From: Chitinophagaceae bacterium UBA3961
GTDB taxonomy: Bacteria > Bacteroidota > Bacteroidia > Chitinophagales > Chitinophagaceae
NCBI GenBank assembly: GCA_002385265.1
Contig: DGDD01000129.1
Location: 1 to 17,857 of the forward strand
Direction: 5' to 3'
DNA length: 17,857 nucleotides
Below are positions 1 to 6,705 of this stretch, in pieces. A model generated the notes under the pieces. The model was not told the origin of the DNA and did no database searches. It was given only the letters and a program-made list of their open reading frames with translations. A program made the position numbers and the translations under genes. Positions within the stretch are counted from its first letter, which is position 1, and each line of letters begins with the position of its first letter.

Positions 1-111
1 GATTAATAATGAAACAGCCGGGGTAATTAATAATTAATAAGTAATAATTAATAATGAGACGGCCAGGGTAATTAATAATTAATAAGTAATAATTAATAAT
101 GAAACAGCCGG
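1..111 (+). repeat. Tandem 45-bp units: five AT heptamers plus a GC-rich 10-mer
   Basis: Two complete units (24-68 and 69-113 in phase) and the tail of a third at the window edge are visible. Each has five heptamers in the order TAATTAA, TAATTAA, TAAGTAA, TAATTAA, TAATGAR, followed by a GC-rich spacer of about 10 bases that reads like ACRGCCRGGG. The third heptamer carries the same T-to-G change in every copy, so the 35-bp block is inherited as a unit rather than being random slippage of one heptamer. The last unit breaks off after ACAGCCGG at 111. The array extends beyond the left edge. The same unit recurs at 6130-6172. Confidence 0.9.
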
Positions 112-135
112 AATACAGGAGGGAGGAAATACAGG

Positions 136-175
136 GGAGAAAGAACAAGAGGAGGAACAGGGGGAATACAGGAAA
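136..175 (+). repeat. Exact 40-bp direct repeat, copy 1
   Basis: The 40 bases at 136-175 are identical to those at 343-382. They start GGAGAAAGAAC and end ATACAGGAAA. The copies are 207 bp apart and lie in purine-rich DNA. The flanks differ immediately on both sides, so the repeat boundaries are sharp. Between the copies sit the two palindromes at 261-292 and 313-332. Confidence 0.9.
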
Positions 176-260
176 TGAGGAGACGAGGATGAGAGGAAAC
201 GAGGAACGAGGAAAGACAGGGGGAATAAAATATTTATGAATAAACGGAGTGATATTGGTT

Positions 261-292
261 AAGATCCGCCGTCGATTTATCGCGGCGGACTT
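261..292. repeat. Palindrome with GATTTATC tip
   Basis: TCCGCCG at 265-271 pairs with CGGCGGA at 283-289. Beyond single unpaired bases, AAG (261-263) pairs with CTT (290-292), and the tip CGA/TCG closes a TTTA loop. The tip CGATTTATCG is shared with the next palindrome at 313-332. No T-run follows on either strand, so it does not look like a transcription terminator. Confidence 0.7.
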
Positions 293-312
293 CAATAACG
301 GGAAAGTTGTAG

Positions 313-332
313 CAACGCGATTTATCGCGTTG
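313..332. repeat. Perfect 8-bp palindrome CAACGCGA / TCGCGTTG
   Basis: CAACGCGA (313-320) and TCGCGTTG (325-332) are perfect complements around the four-base loop TTTA. The tip is the same as that of the palindrome 21 bases upstream, while the outer stem differs. It is followed by AATAAAAAG rather than a T-run, so termination is unlikely in the plus direction. A REP-like dispersed palindrome is the simplest reading. Confidence 0.75.
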
Positions 333-342
333 AATAAAAAGA

Positions 343-382
343 GGAGAAAGAACAAGAGGAGGAACAGGGGGAATACAGGAAA
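343..382 (+). repeat. Exact 40-bp direct repeat, copy 2
   Basis: Identical to 136-175 over 40 bases. It begins 10 bases after the end of the palindrome at 313-332. The following bases continue as purine-rich sequence without matching the flank of copy 1. Confidence 0.9.
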
Positions 383-427
383 GAGGAAGGAGGATAGAGG
401 AGGGAGGAAAGACAGAGAGCCTGTCAA

Positions 428-466
428 CGCTGCGTTACCGCTGCGACCGCTGCGCCGCTGCGGTAA
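428..466 (+). repeat. Four CGCTGCG heptamers with an enclosing inverted repeat
   Basis: CGCTGCG occurs at 428-434, 439-445, 448-454 and 456-462, with gaps shrinking from 4 to 2 to 1 base. An inverted repeat TTACCGC (435-441) / GCGGTAA (460-466) encloses the last three copies. The sequence is GC-rich, in contrast to the surrounding DNA. No function can be assigned. Confidence 0.7.
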
Positions 467-606
467 AATACACAAAACTATTTTTGAGGCATTCGGAAAG
501 TCAACAAAACCTTGGTGAAAGAAGAGGAAGGAAATACAGATATTCGTTGCGAACCTTTGCGATCGTTCAAGCTTTGGGGTAGAGTAAACTGACTGTAATC
601 TCAGAA

Positions 607-648
607 CGCCAACACCTAAAGCCTAATACCTAAAGCCTAACACCTCAT
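607..648 (+). repeat. 7-bp-period array (ACCTAAA / GCCTAAY) abutting the GGGPS-like stop codon
   Basis: In phase from 607 the heptamers are CGCCAAC, ACCTAAA, GCCTAAT, ACCTAAA, GCCTAAC and ACCTCAT. The middle four are near-perfect and alternate as a 14-bp pair (614-627 and 628-641). The last heptamer overlaps the stop codon of the minus-strand gene ending at 645. The sequence is unrelated to the TAATTAA family, but the unit length is the same. Confidence 0.8.
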
Positions 649-1400
649 TTCACGATACTCAACCCATGAATCGCAGCACTCATATCTAAAATCAATTGCG
701 GGTCTTTTTCGATGGCGTTGCCAATCACAATCATATCAGCACCGGCTTTGCAATTGAGGTATGCTTTCTCCGGATCTTTGATGCCGCCTCCAACTATCAA
801 AGGCACTTCAATTACTTTTGAAACGGCTTCAATCATGCTTTCAGTGATCGGTTTCTTTGCACCGCTACCGGCATCCATGTAAATCAATTTCATTCCCAAC
901 ATTTCACCGGCCATGGCCGTGCACATGGCAATTTCGTTTTTGTCGGAAGGAATGGGAGCCGCATTGCTAATGTAGGAAACCGTGGTAGGAGCGCCGCCAT
1001 CGATCACCATATAACCGGTAGACATGATTTCCAAACCGCTCTTTTTAACAGCTGCTGCTGAAATTACGTGCTGACCAATCAGAAGTTCCGGATTTCTTCC
1101 AGAAATCAATGAGAGGTACAAAAGAGCATCGGCGTATTTGCTTACTTGAGAGGGACTACCGGGGAATAATACTACAGGAATGGAAGATTGTTGTTTGATT
1201 TGAAGCACCACTTCGTCGAGTCTGTTCGTGATAACCAAGCTTCCGCCAACAAAGATGTAATCTACTTTCGCGTCTTCGGCCAAACGAATCAACTTATCAA
1301 GTCCATCAACAGTGATCTTGTCCGGATCAATGAGTACGGCAAATGATTTCTTCCCGCTGGCTTTCTTTTGTTGTATGGATTGGTAGGTATTCACTGACAT
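645..1400 (-). CDS. Geranylgeranylglyceryl phosphate synthase family protein (GGGPS/PcrB)
   Basis: This is a 251-residue TIM-barrel prenyltransferase of the GGGPS/PcrB family. Archaeal members join a C20 prenyl diphosphate to sn-glycerol-1-phosphate to make ether lipids, and Bacillus PcrB uses a C35 chain. Visible signatures are IDPDK (24-28), VGGS (51-54), FPGSP (79-83), YMDAGSGA (174-181), the phosphate-binding GGGIKDPEKA (204-213) and GNAIEKDP (227-234). Length and motif order fit the larger bacterial/archaeal group II. The ATG at 1400 is the natural start. It lies 61 bp downstream of the DUF2490 gene on the same strand and may be co-transcribed with it. A CATTTTTG sequence just upstream, one mismatch from the Bacteroidota -7 element, could also drive it alone. 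Family assignment is secure. Substrate chain length and cellular role in this organism are unknown. Confidence 0.93.
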   Translation of the reverse strand: MSVNTYQSIQQKKASGKKSFAVLIDPDKITVDGLDKLIRLAEDAKVDYIFVGGSLVITNRLDEVVLQIKQQSSIPVVLFPGSPSQVSKYADALLYLSLISGRNPELLIGQHVISAAAVKKSGLEIMSTGYMVIDGGAPTTVSYISNAAPIPSDKNEIAMCTAMAGEMLGMKLIYMDAGSGAKKPITESMIEAVSKVIEVPLIVGGGIKDPEKAYLNCKAGADMIVIGNAIEKDPQLILDMSAAIHGLSIVK

Positions 1401-1461
1401 CGACCGGATAATTGGTTATGTGCAAAAATGCAAAAACTTTTCCAAAAAGGCTATTTCTAAA

Positions 1462-2190
1462 TTATAAACGCAAATTCATACCTAATTGTATGATATGGTC
1501 GTTGAACTTTGCCGCAGCCCCAACAATTCTTCGGTACTGATACCCGAGATCCATATCGAGGTGAGTAGAAAAGCGTCGTCCCAATCCTACAATGTTTCTT
1601 GATTGATCAAATACGCTATTATTTGTGGCTTTTTTATTCCAGAGATTGAAGAAGGTTTCCTCTTGCGCCAACGCATAGAAGCCTTTTGTAAAGGAACCAT
1701 TTCCTTTGAAAGGAAACATCGCACGAATCATGATACGAGTTCTTCCTGCAAACGAATAGCTATCGGTGCTTACTTTGTTGCCCGATAATACAGCTTTTGG
1801 AACGATGCGTTCTTCTAACATAGTCCTCTGCGTTAGTAATACATGTTTCAATGGCCAGCGGAATACAAGCTGTTGCCAGAACTGGTGTTCATCGGTGTAG
1901 CCACCAATATTGCTAAGTACTACTCTTGAATGAAGAAGGTTGTAACCAATAGTTACACTTGCTTTGGAGTTGATTCTATAACCAATTCCCGGACGAAAGA
2001 AAACAGTTTGAAAATGGGCCCATTTGTCTGACGAGCGAAGCGCGATATCAGTGCTGAAAAACCATTTTTTATTCAGATTCACACTAGTAACGAGGCCATA
2101 CCATCCTACATGACGATCTTGAACCTGAGCTTTTACCAATTGACTGCTAACAAAAACAAGAAAGAAGACACCGAGAAGCCGTTTTTTCAT
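1462..2190 (-). CDS. DUF2490 family outer-membrane protein
   Basis: This 242-residue protein begins MKKRLLGVFFLVFVSSQL, a signal peptide with a likely cleavage after VKA (before QVQDRHVGWYG). The mature part has alternating aromatic and polar stretches typical of beta strands, for example WFFSTDIALRSSD, GIGYRINSKASVTIGYNLLHS and LDMDLGYQYRRIVG, ending in LGMNLRL. This pattern, the length and the opening VGWYGLVTSVNLNKKW match DUF2490, a Bacteroidota/Proteobacteria family predicted to be a small outer-membrane beta barrel of unknown function. An upstream start at 2322 is in frame but would put 44 basic residues in front of the signal peptide, so I use the ATG at 2190. The GGGPS-like gene follows on the same strand. 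Confidence 0.85.
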   Translation of the reverse strand: MKKRLLGVFFLVFVSSQLVKAQVQDRHVGWYGLVTSVNLNKKWFFSTDIALRSSDKWAHFQTVFFRPGIGYRINSKASVTIGYNLLHSRVVLSNIGGYTDEHQFWQQLVFRWPLKHVLLTQRTMLEERIVPKAVLSGNKVSTDSYSFAGRTRIMIRAMFPFKGNGSFTKGFYALAQEETFFNLWNKKATNNSVFDQSRNIVGLGRRFSTHLDMDLGYQYRRIVGAAAKFNDHIIQLGMNLRL

Positions 2191-2656
2191 AGCGCAAAAA
2201 AAGGAATAAATACTGTGAAACAGGCGTAAAATCTTGATTTTTTGGCAAGTATGCATTTGAAATTGAGAAATGAATACCCTCAAAACCGCTTGGAATGCGG
2301 GTTTCTTCCTCCAAAAAATCATATAGTATTAATTCTGCATGGGTGAAACGAGCATGAAATCTATGGTTCCCAAATTGGAAGTGAAAAACGCTGCTTTACA
2401 ATTATTAAGAAATTGTTAATGAATTGATAAAGGCTAGCTATTTTTCCGGTATCAGCCAAAAATTTTTTTGCCACCTTTTGTGCGTAAAACCCTGTTCTAT
2501 GGCCTAATAGCCCACGGGCGGGCACTACGAATTTTTAAGACTCTATTTTCCACAGGCTGTGCATATCTCTGACCGAAAAAAACCCTTGAGGGCAGTTATT
2601 TTCGTTTTCCCCCTTTTGGAAAATCAAATTCGTAAACAACAAATTAAGGCAACCTT
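2191..2656. other. Divergent intergenic region between the DUF2490 gene and nrdJ
   Basis: These 466 bp should hold the promoters of both flanking genes. I found no perfect TAnnTTTG element facing nrdJ. The nearest is TATTTTTC at 2439-2446, with a TTG 23 bases upstream. Small inverted repeats are present: CACAG-G-CTGTG (2551-2561), CCCT-TG-AGGG (2583-2592) and TTTTCC/GGAAAA (2605-2610 / 2618-2623). TTTTCCACA at 2546-2554 fits the degenerate DnaA-box consensus. I looked for a cobalamin riboswitch B12 box and for NrdR-type palindromes and saw neither. No open frame here looks real. Confidence 0.6.
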
Positions 2657-5600
2657 ATGTCGAACACTATGCAATCTATGAAAGGCCTGAAGTTCAGTCG
2701 CCGATTCACACGTGAGGATGTGAATGTATATGACCAATTCGAGTACGATTATCGTACCTCCGTGATCCGCAACCCTAGTGGAGAAATTGTGTTTGAAATG
2801 ACCAATTGTGAAGTGCCCAAAGGATGGAGTCAGATTGCCACGGACATCTTGGCCCAAAAGTATTTCCGTAAAGCCGGTGTACCTCAACCCGATGGTTCAT
2901 TAGGAAGAGAAACTTCAGCAAAACAAGTAGCACATCGTATGGCTAATTGCTGGAAGGTTTGGGGTGAACGCTATGGCTATTTTGCTAGCAGCGAAGATGC
3001 ACAAGTGTTTTACGAAGAGCTAGTGTACAGCATTTTGAACCAAGCTTGTGTTCCCAATAGTCCGCAATGGTTCAATACCGGCTTGCACGAAAGCTATGGA
3101 ATTAAGGGGAAGCCTCAAGGTCACTATTATGTTGATCAGGTAGATGGACAATTGAAAAAGTCTACTTCCGCATACGAGCGTCCTCAACCTCACGCTTGTT
3201 TTATCTTAAGCGTTGAAGACGATTTAGTGAATGAAGGTGGTATCATGGACCTCTGGGTTCGTGAAGCACGTATCTTCAAATACGGTTCCGGTGTAGGTAC
3301 CAACTTCTCAAATATCCGCGGCGAAGGTGAAAAACTAAGCGGTGGCGGTACTTCTTCGGGTTTGATGAGCTTCTTGAAAATTGGTGACCGCGCTGCCGGT
3401 GCCATCAAGAGCGGTGGTACTACCCGTCGTGCTGCGAAAATGGTTTGCTTAGACCTCGATCACCCTGAAATCATGGACTTCATCAACTGGAAAGTTGAAG
3501 AAGAGAAAAAAGTAGGTGCTTTGATCAACGCCGGTTATCCGAGCGATTATGAGGGTGAAGCCTACAGAACAGTGAGCGGACAAAACAGCAACAACTCTGT
3601 TCGTATCCCCAACGAGTTTTTTGAGAAATTAGATAAAGGAGAAGATTGGGAATTGAAAGCACGTACCGATGGTCGTGTAATGAAGAAAATTCCTGCTCGT
3701 GAAGTGTGGAATCAAATTGCGTATGCGGCTTGGCGTTGTGCTGACCCCGGTACTCAATACGATACTACCATCAATGAATGGCATACTTGCCCTGAAGGTG
3801 GTCCTATCCGCGCTTCCAACCCTTGTAGCGAATACATGTTCCTCGACAATACCGCTTGTAACCTGGCTTCAGTGAACTTGCGCAAATTCTACAACGAAGA
3901 GAACAATACTTTCGATGTAGAAGGATTTGAATACATGAGCCGCTTGTGGACTGTGGTATTAGAAGTATCTGTATTAATGGCTCAATTCCCAAGTAAAGAA
4001 GTAGCTCAATTGAGTTTCGATTATCGCACCCTCGGTTTGGGATATGCGAATTTGGGAAGTATGTTGATGGTAATGGGTATTCCTTACGATAGCGAAGAAG
4101 CTCGCGGTATTGCAGGTGCTATTACCGCTATCATGACCGGTATCACCTACAAAACATCAGCAGAACTCGCAGCAGTACAAGGTCCATTTGCTCGTTACGA
4201 AGAAAACAAAGAGCACATGATGCGTGTAATGCGCAATCACCGCTTGGCCGCTTACGATGCTGATGAGTATGAAAAATTAAGCGTAAAGCCTCAAGGTATC
4301 AAAGCTCAATATTGCCCCGACTATTTGTTGAAAGCCGCTACCAAGGCTTGGGACGAAGCAGTGCAATTGGGTGAAAAATATGGTTACCGCAACGCTCAAA
4401 CTACCGTAATTGCTCCAACCGGAACCATTGGTTTGGTGATGGATTGCGATACTACAGGTGTTGAACCAGACTTTGCGTTGGTGAAGTTTAAAAAGTTGAG
4501 TGGTGGTGGTTATTTCAAAATCATCAACCAAAGTGTACCAACGGCATTGAAGAACCTAGGTTATAAAGAAAAGGAAATTGATGCAATTGTGAAGTACGCA
4601 GTTGGTGCGGGAACCTTTGCAGGCGCGCCTGGTATCAACCATCAAACTTTGAGTGAAAAAGGCTTCATCGCAGAAGAGATCAAGAAATTGGATGCTGCTG
4701 TTGGAACCGCTTTCGAAATTGGATTTGTATTCAACGTATATACATTAGGTGAAGAGTGCTTGCAACGCTTAGGTTTCAAACCTGAACAATACTTCAACTT
4801 TGAGTGGAGTTTGTTGGAAGCATTAGGATTCAGCGACGATGATATTGATGCAGCAAACGATTATGTATGCGGTACCATGACCATTGAAGGTGCACCTTAC
4901 TTGAAAGACGAGCATTTGAAAGTATTTGATTGCGCTAACAAATGTGGTAAGAAAGGTGAGCGTTATATCCATGCACACGGACACATCCGTATGATGGCTG
5001 CAGCTCAACCCTTCTTAAGCGGAGCCATTTCAAAAACCATCAACCTGCCAAATGAAGCAGTTGTTGAAGAAATTGCTGACTCTTATTTGATGAGCTGGCA
5101 GTTGGGATTGAAAGCTTGTGCTTTGTACCGCGATGGTTCTAAGTTGAGTCAGCCTTTGAGTAACAAGAGTGACAAGAAGAAAAAATCAGATGCTACTGCT
5201 GAAGCTGCTGCAGAAACTGCTGCTCCTGCCGCTACTGAAAGCCAGATTGTTGATCTTGGACAACTCACCATCAAAGAATTGTTGGAAGAAGTACAAAAAC
5301 GTGTACAAGCTTCTCCTGATACCAAATTGAAACGTGAGTTGGCGCGCATTGTGGAACGCAGAACATTGCCTTCTAAGCGTCGCGGATTTACCCAGAAAGC
5401 AAAGATCAACGGTCAAGCCCTGTTCTTGCGTACCGGCGAATACGGTGATGGTACTGTAGGAGAAATCTTCATCGATATGGCGAAAGAAGGTGCTACCATG
5501 CGTAGTATGTTGAACTGTTTCGCGATTTCAATTTCTATCGGCTTGCAATACGGTGTGCCTTTAGAAGAATTCGTAGAGAAGTTTGTGTTCACTCGCTTCG

Positions 5601-6025
5601 AGCCGGCCGGAATGGTAGACCATCCGAATATCAAAACAACTACTTCAATCGTAGACTTCATATTCAGAGCTTTGGCTTACGAATATTTGGGAAGAACAGA
5701 CCTCGTTCACGTTCTCGACAAACCTGAGATTTTGAATACAGGCACTGACGATTGGGATGAAATTCCTACCTCTTTGGAGTATGAAAAAAAAACTCCTGAG
5801 TTAAGCGAAGTAAGAGTTGTAGCTCCTAAAGCAAAACCCGCCGAAGTTGAACCTGTGAAAGCGGTGAAAACCATGAAAGCCGAAGTAGGTATGGATGCTG
5901 TAAACGCAGCGGCAAAGAGCATGCAAAGCGATGCTCCTGCTTGTAACACTTGTGGACATATTACCATCAGAAGTGGCACTTGTTACAAATGTTTGAACTG
6001 CGGTAACAGCATGGGTTGTAGCTAA
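2657..6025 (+). CDS. nrdJ: Vitamin B12-dependent (class II) ribonucleotide reductase
   Basis: This 1122-residue enzyme reduces ribonucleotides to deoxyribonucleotides in the cytosol, using adenosylcobalamin to generate the thiyl radical, independently of oxygen. The catalytic set is visible: N388-P-C390-S-E392 (thiyl-radical Cys with its Asn and Glu partners), C401 exactly 11 residues later (DNTAC), and the partner Cys C181 (PHACF), which form the active-site redox pair. PTGTIG (587-592) is the conserved phosphate-binding loop. After the barrel comes an Ala/Lys-rich linker (about 835-862), then a TSCPD-like domain (LRTGEYGDGTVGEIFI, about 920-980) and a zinc-ribbon tail with C1096, C1099, C1109, C1112, C1115 and C1121, which probably re-reduces the active site. 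Length is normal for the extended bacterial NrdJ, with no intein. It is transcribed alone and ends at a strong terminator. Confidence 0.97.
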   Translation: MSNTMQSMKGLKFSRRFTREDVNVYDQFEYDYRTSVIRNPSGEIVFEMTNCEVPKGWSQIATDILAQKYFRKAGVPQPDGSLGRETSAKQVAHRMANCWKVWGERYGYFASSEDAQVFYEELVYSILNQACVPNSPQWFNTGLHESYGIKGKPQGHYYVDQVDGQLKKSTSAYERPQPHACFILSVEDDLVNEGGIMDLWVREARIFKYGSGVGTNFSNIRGEGEKLSGGGTSSGLMSFLKIGDRAAGAIKSGGTTRRAAKMVCLDLDHPEIMDFINWKVEEEKKVGALINAGYPSDYEGEAYRTVSGQNSNNSVRIPNEFFEKLDKGEDWELKARTDGRVMKKIPAREVWNQIAYAAWRCADPGTQYDTTINEWHTCPEGGPIRASNPCSEYMFLDNTACNLASVNLRKFYNEENNTFDVEGFEYMSRLWTVVLEVSVLMAQFPSKEVAQLSFDYRTLGLGYANLGSMLMVMGIPYDSEEARGIAGAITAIMTGITYKTSAELAAVQGPFARYEENKEHMMRVMRNHRLAAYDADEYEKLSVKPQGIKAQYCPDYLLKAATKAWDEAVQLGEKYGYRNAQTTVIAPTGTIGLVMDCDTTGVEPDFALVKFKKLSGGGYFKIINQSVPTALKNLGYKEKEIDAIVKYAVGAGTFAGAPGINHQTLSEKGFIAEEIKKLDAAVGTAFEIGFVFNVYTLGEECLQRLGFKPEQYFNFEWSLLEALGFSDDDIDAANDYVCGTMTIEGAPYLKDEHLKVFDCANKCGKKGERYIHAHGHIRMMAAAQPFLSGAISKTINLPNEAVVEEIADSYLMSWQLGLKACALYRDGSKLSQPLSNKSDKKKKSDATAEAAAETAAPAATESQIVDLGQLTIKELLEEVQKRVQASPDTKLKRELARIVERRTLPSKRRGFTQKAKINGQALFLRTGEYGDGTVGEIFIDMAKEGATMRSMLNCFAISISIGLQYGVPLEEFVEKFVFTRFEPAGMVDHPNIKTTTSIVDFIFRALAYEYLGRTDLVHVLDKPEILNTGTDDWDEIPTSLEYEKKTPELSEVRVVAPKAKPAEVEPVKAVKTMKAEVGMDAVNAAAKSMQSDAPACNTCGHITIRSGTCYKCLNCGNSMGCS

Positions 6026-6051
6026 TCACGCGTTGTCCTTCTGAAAATACC

Positions 6052-6084
6052 AAGGGGATTGTCTGAAAAGATGATCCCCTTTTT
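6052..6084 (+). terminator. Rho-independent terminator of nrdJ
   Basis: AAGGGGAT (6052-6059) pairs perfectly with ATCCCCTT (6074-6081). Inside the 14-base loop a second small stem, TCT/AGA, closes a GAAA tetraloop. A run of five T residues (6080-6084) follows. It lies 27 bases after the nrdJ stop codon. The T-run passes directly into the first AT heptamer of the repeat array. Confidence 0.88.
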
Positions 6085-6172
6085 AATTAATAATGAAGAA
6101 TTAAGAATTAATAATGGAACAGCCAGGGTTAATTAATAATTAATAAGTAATAATTAATAATGAAACAGCCGG
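6084..6172 (+). repeat. Second locus of the 45-bp heptamer element
   Basis: In phase from 6084 the heptamers read TAATTAA, TAATGAA, GAATTAA, GAATTAA, TAATGGA, then the spacer ACAGCCAGGG plus one extra T. From 6130 they continue TAATTAA, TAATTAA, TAAGTAA, TAATTAA, TAATGAA, then ACAGCCGG. The second block is identical to the units at 24-111, including the G in the third heptamer. The first block is a variant with GAATTAA in two positions, linking this family to the inverted array at 6514-6548. Confidence 0.9.
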
Positions 6173-6500
6173 CAGTCAGGTTGATTGAGTATTGGATGCT
6201 AATCTGGGGGAATCCGTACTAATTTGTGTGTTCTGTGGTCAAAAAAAGCTTAAGACTCAATGCCTACTACATAGAACTCAATCACTCAAAACTTGATCTA
6301 GAAGGAATTTTTGGTGGAGCTTTGGAGGGACAATAGATGACGCAACGGTTAAAAAGTAGACAAGCATAAAATGAAATAAGAAAAAACTCCTCCGTGCCCC
6401 TGTGCCCCCGTGGTTGCGCATTCCCGCGCAGCGGCTTCACGATCTTAAGTAAAAGACTCTTCGAAATTCAGAAATTAACCTTTGCGTTAAATTGTATTCC

Positions 6501-6513
6501 GCGCCGAAGGCGC
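6501..6513. repeat. Short GC hairpin GCGCC-GAA-GGCGC
   Basis: This is a perfect 5-bp stem with a three-base loop, immediately before the inverted heptamer array. No T-run follows in the plus direction. It may mark the GC-rich end of that array, as the ACAGCCGG spacer does in the forward copies. Confidence 0.5.
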
Positions 6514-6548
6514 ATAATTCTTAATTCTTAACTCTTAATTCTTAATTC
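6514..6548 (-). repeat. Inverted array of five heptamers
   Basis: On the minus strand this reads GAATTAA, GAATTAA, GAGTTAA, GAATTAA, GAATTAT: five heptamers, again 35 bp, again with the odd unit in third place. It is in inverse orientation to the GAATTAA pair at 6098-6111, so a 14-bp perfect inverted repeat (6098-6111 / 6535-6548) encloses about 420 bp of unassigned DNA. Confidence 0.85.
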
Positions 6549-6642
6549 CCTCCTATCTCCCTGAAAACCAGCCCCATACCCCCATCTCAAACCAACCACC
6601 GCCACCCCTTCCAACTTGTTTCGTTAAAATATGGCCGCTTAC

Positions 6643-6672
6643 TTGCACCACAATTATAAAAGAGTATTTTCG
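6643..6672 (+). promoter_or_regulatory. Candidate Bacteroidota promoter for the 42-residue lipoprotein
   Basis: TTG at 6643-6645 and TATTTTCG at 6665-6672 are separated by exactly 19 bases, the usual spacing between the -33 and -7 elements of the main Bacteroidota sigma factor. The -7 box has one mismatch to TAnnTTTG. Transcription would start near 6678, downstream of the earlier in-frame ATG at 6631, which supports the ATG at 6706 as the true start. Confidence 0.4.
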
Positions 6673-6705
6673 TTCTCTCTTTCGTACGCATCAAAACTGG
6701 ACAGT

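Larger units (their letters stand above)
1..613. other. Gene-free, repeat-rich region downstream of the GGGPS-like gene
   Basis: I see no credible gene here. From left to right it contains 45-bp AT-rich tandem units (1-111), a strongly purine-biased stretch (about 111-240, resuming at 341-420), two hairpin-forming palindromes (261-292 and 313-332), four copies of the heptamer CGCTGCG (428-462), and about 150 bp of unremarkable sequence. A GTG-initiated open frame at 249-518 runs through the repeats and gives a protein made mostly of Arg, Lys and Gly, which I treat as spurious. The right end runs into a short heptamer array that touches the stop codon of the neighbouring gene. The stretch resembles 6085-6560 in repeat content. 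Confidence 0.8.
6085..6705. other. Gene-free region with dispersed repeats between nrdJ and the small lipoprotein gene
   Basis: No gene is supported in these 620 bp. They contain heptamer arrays with a full 45-bp element at the left (6084-6172) and an oppositely oriented heptamer array at 6514-6548. Between them is sequence I cannot assign, including GTG-rich phrases such as TGTGTTCTGTGGTC (about 6226-6240) and a C-rich CCTGTGCCCCCGTGG. These resemble eroded dispersed repeats. A short hairpin GCGCC-GAA-GGCGC lies at 6501-6513. The ten bases AACCTTTGCG at 6477-6486 also occur at 552-561 in the other gene-free region. The promoter of the following gene lies near 6643-6672. Confidence 0.75.

Noticed and set aside
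1..111. Possible CRISPR array
   Set aside because: The 10-base intervals between the AT-rich blocks are near-identical rather than unique, the repeats lack CRISPR-like form, and no cas genes are present.
249..518. 89-residue GTG-initiated open frame
   Set aside because: It is translated through the direct repeat and palindromes, is mostly Arg/Lys/Gly/Asn, and has no domain or signal; it is a by-product of a purine-rich tract.
2330..2656. Cobalamin riboswitch upstream of nrdJ
   Set aside because: No B12-box sequence or matching helices could be recognised by eye; a covariance-model search would be decisive.
2657..6025. Intein or fusion in the long NrdJ
   Set aside because: Length and domain order fit the extended bacterial NrdJ; the Ala/Lys-rich stretch is a linker and no intein splice motifs interrupt the active-site blocks.
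6631..6705. Longer start for the small lipoprotein
   Set aside because: It would add 25 residues ahead of the signal sequence, and the candidate promoter lies within that segment.
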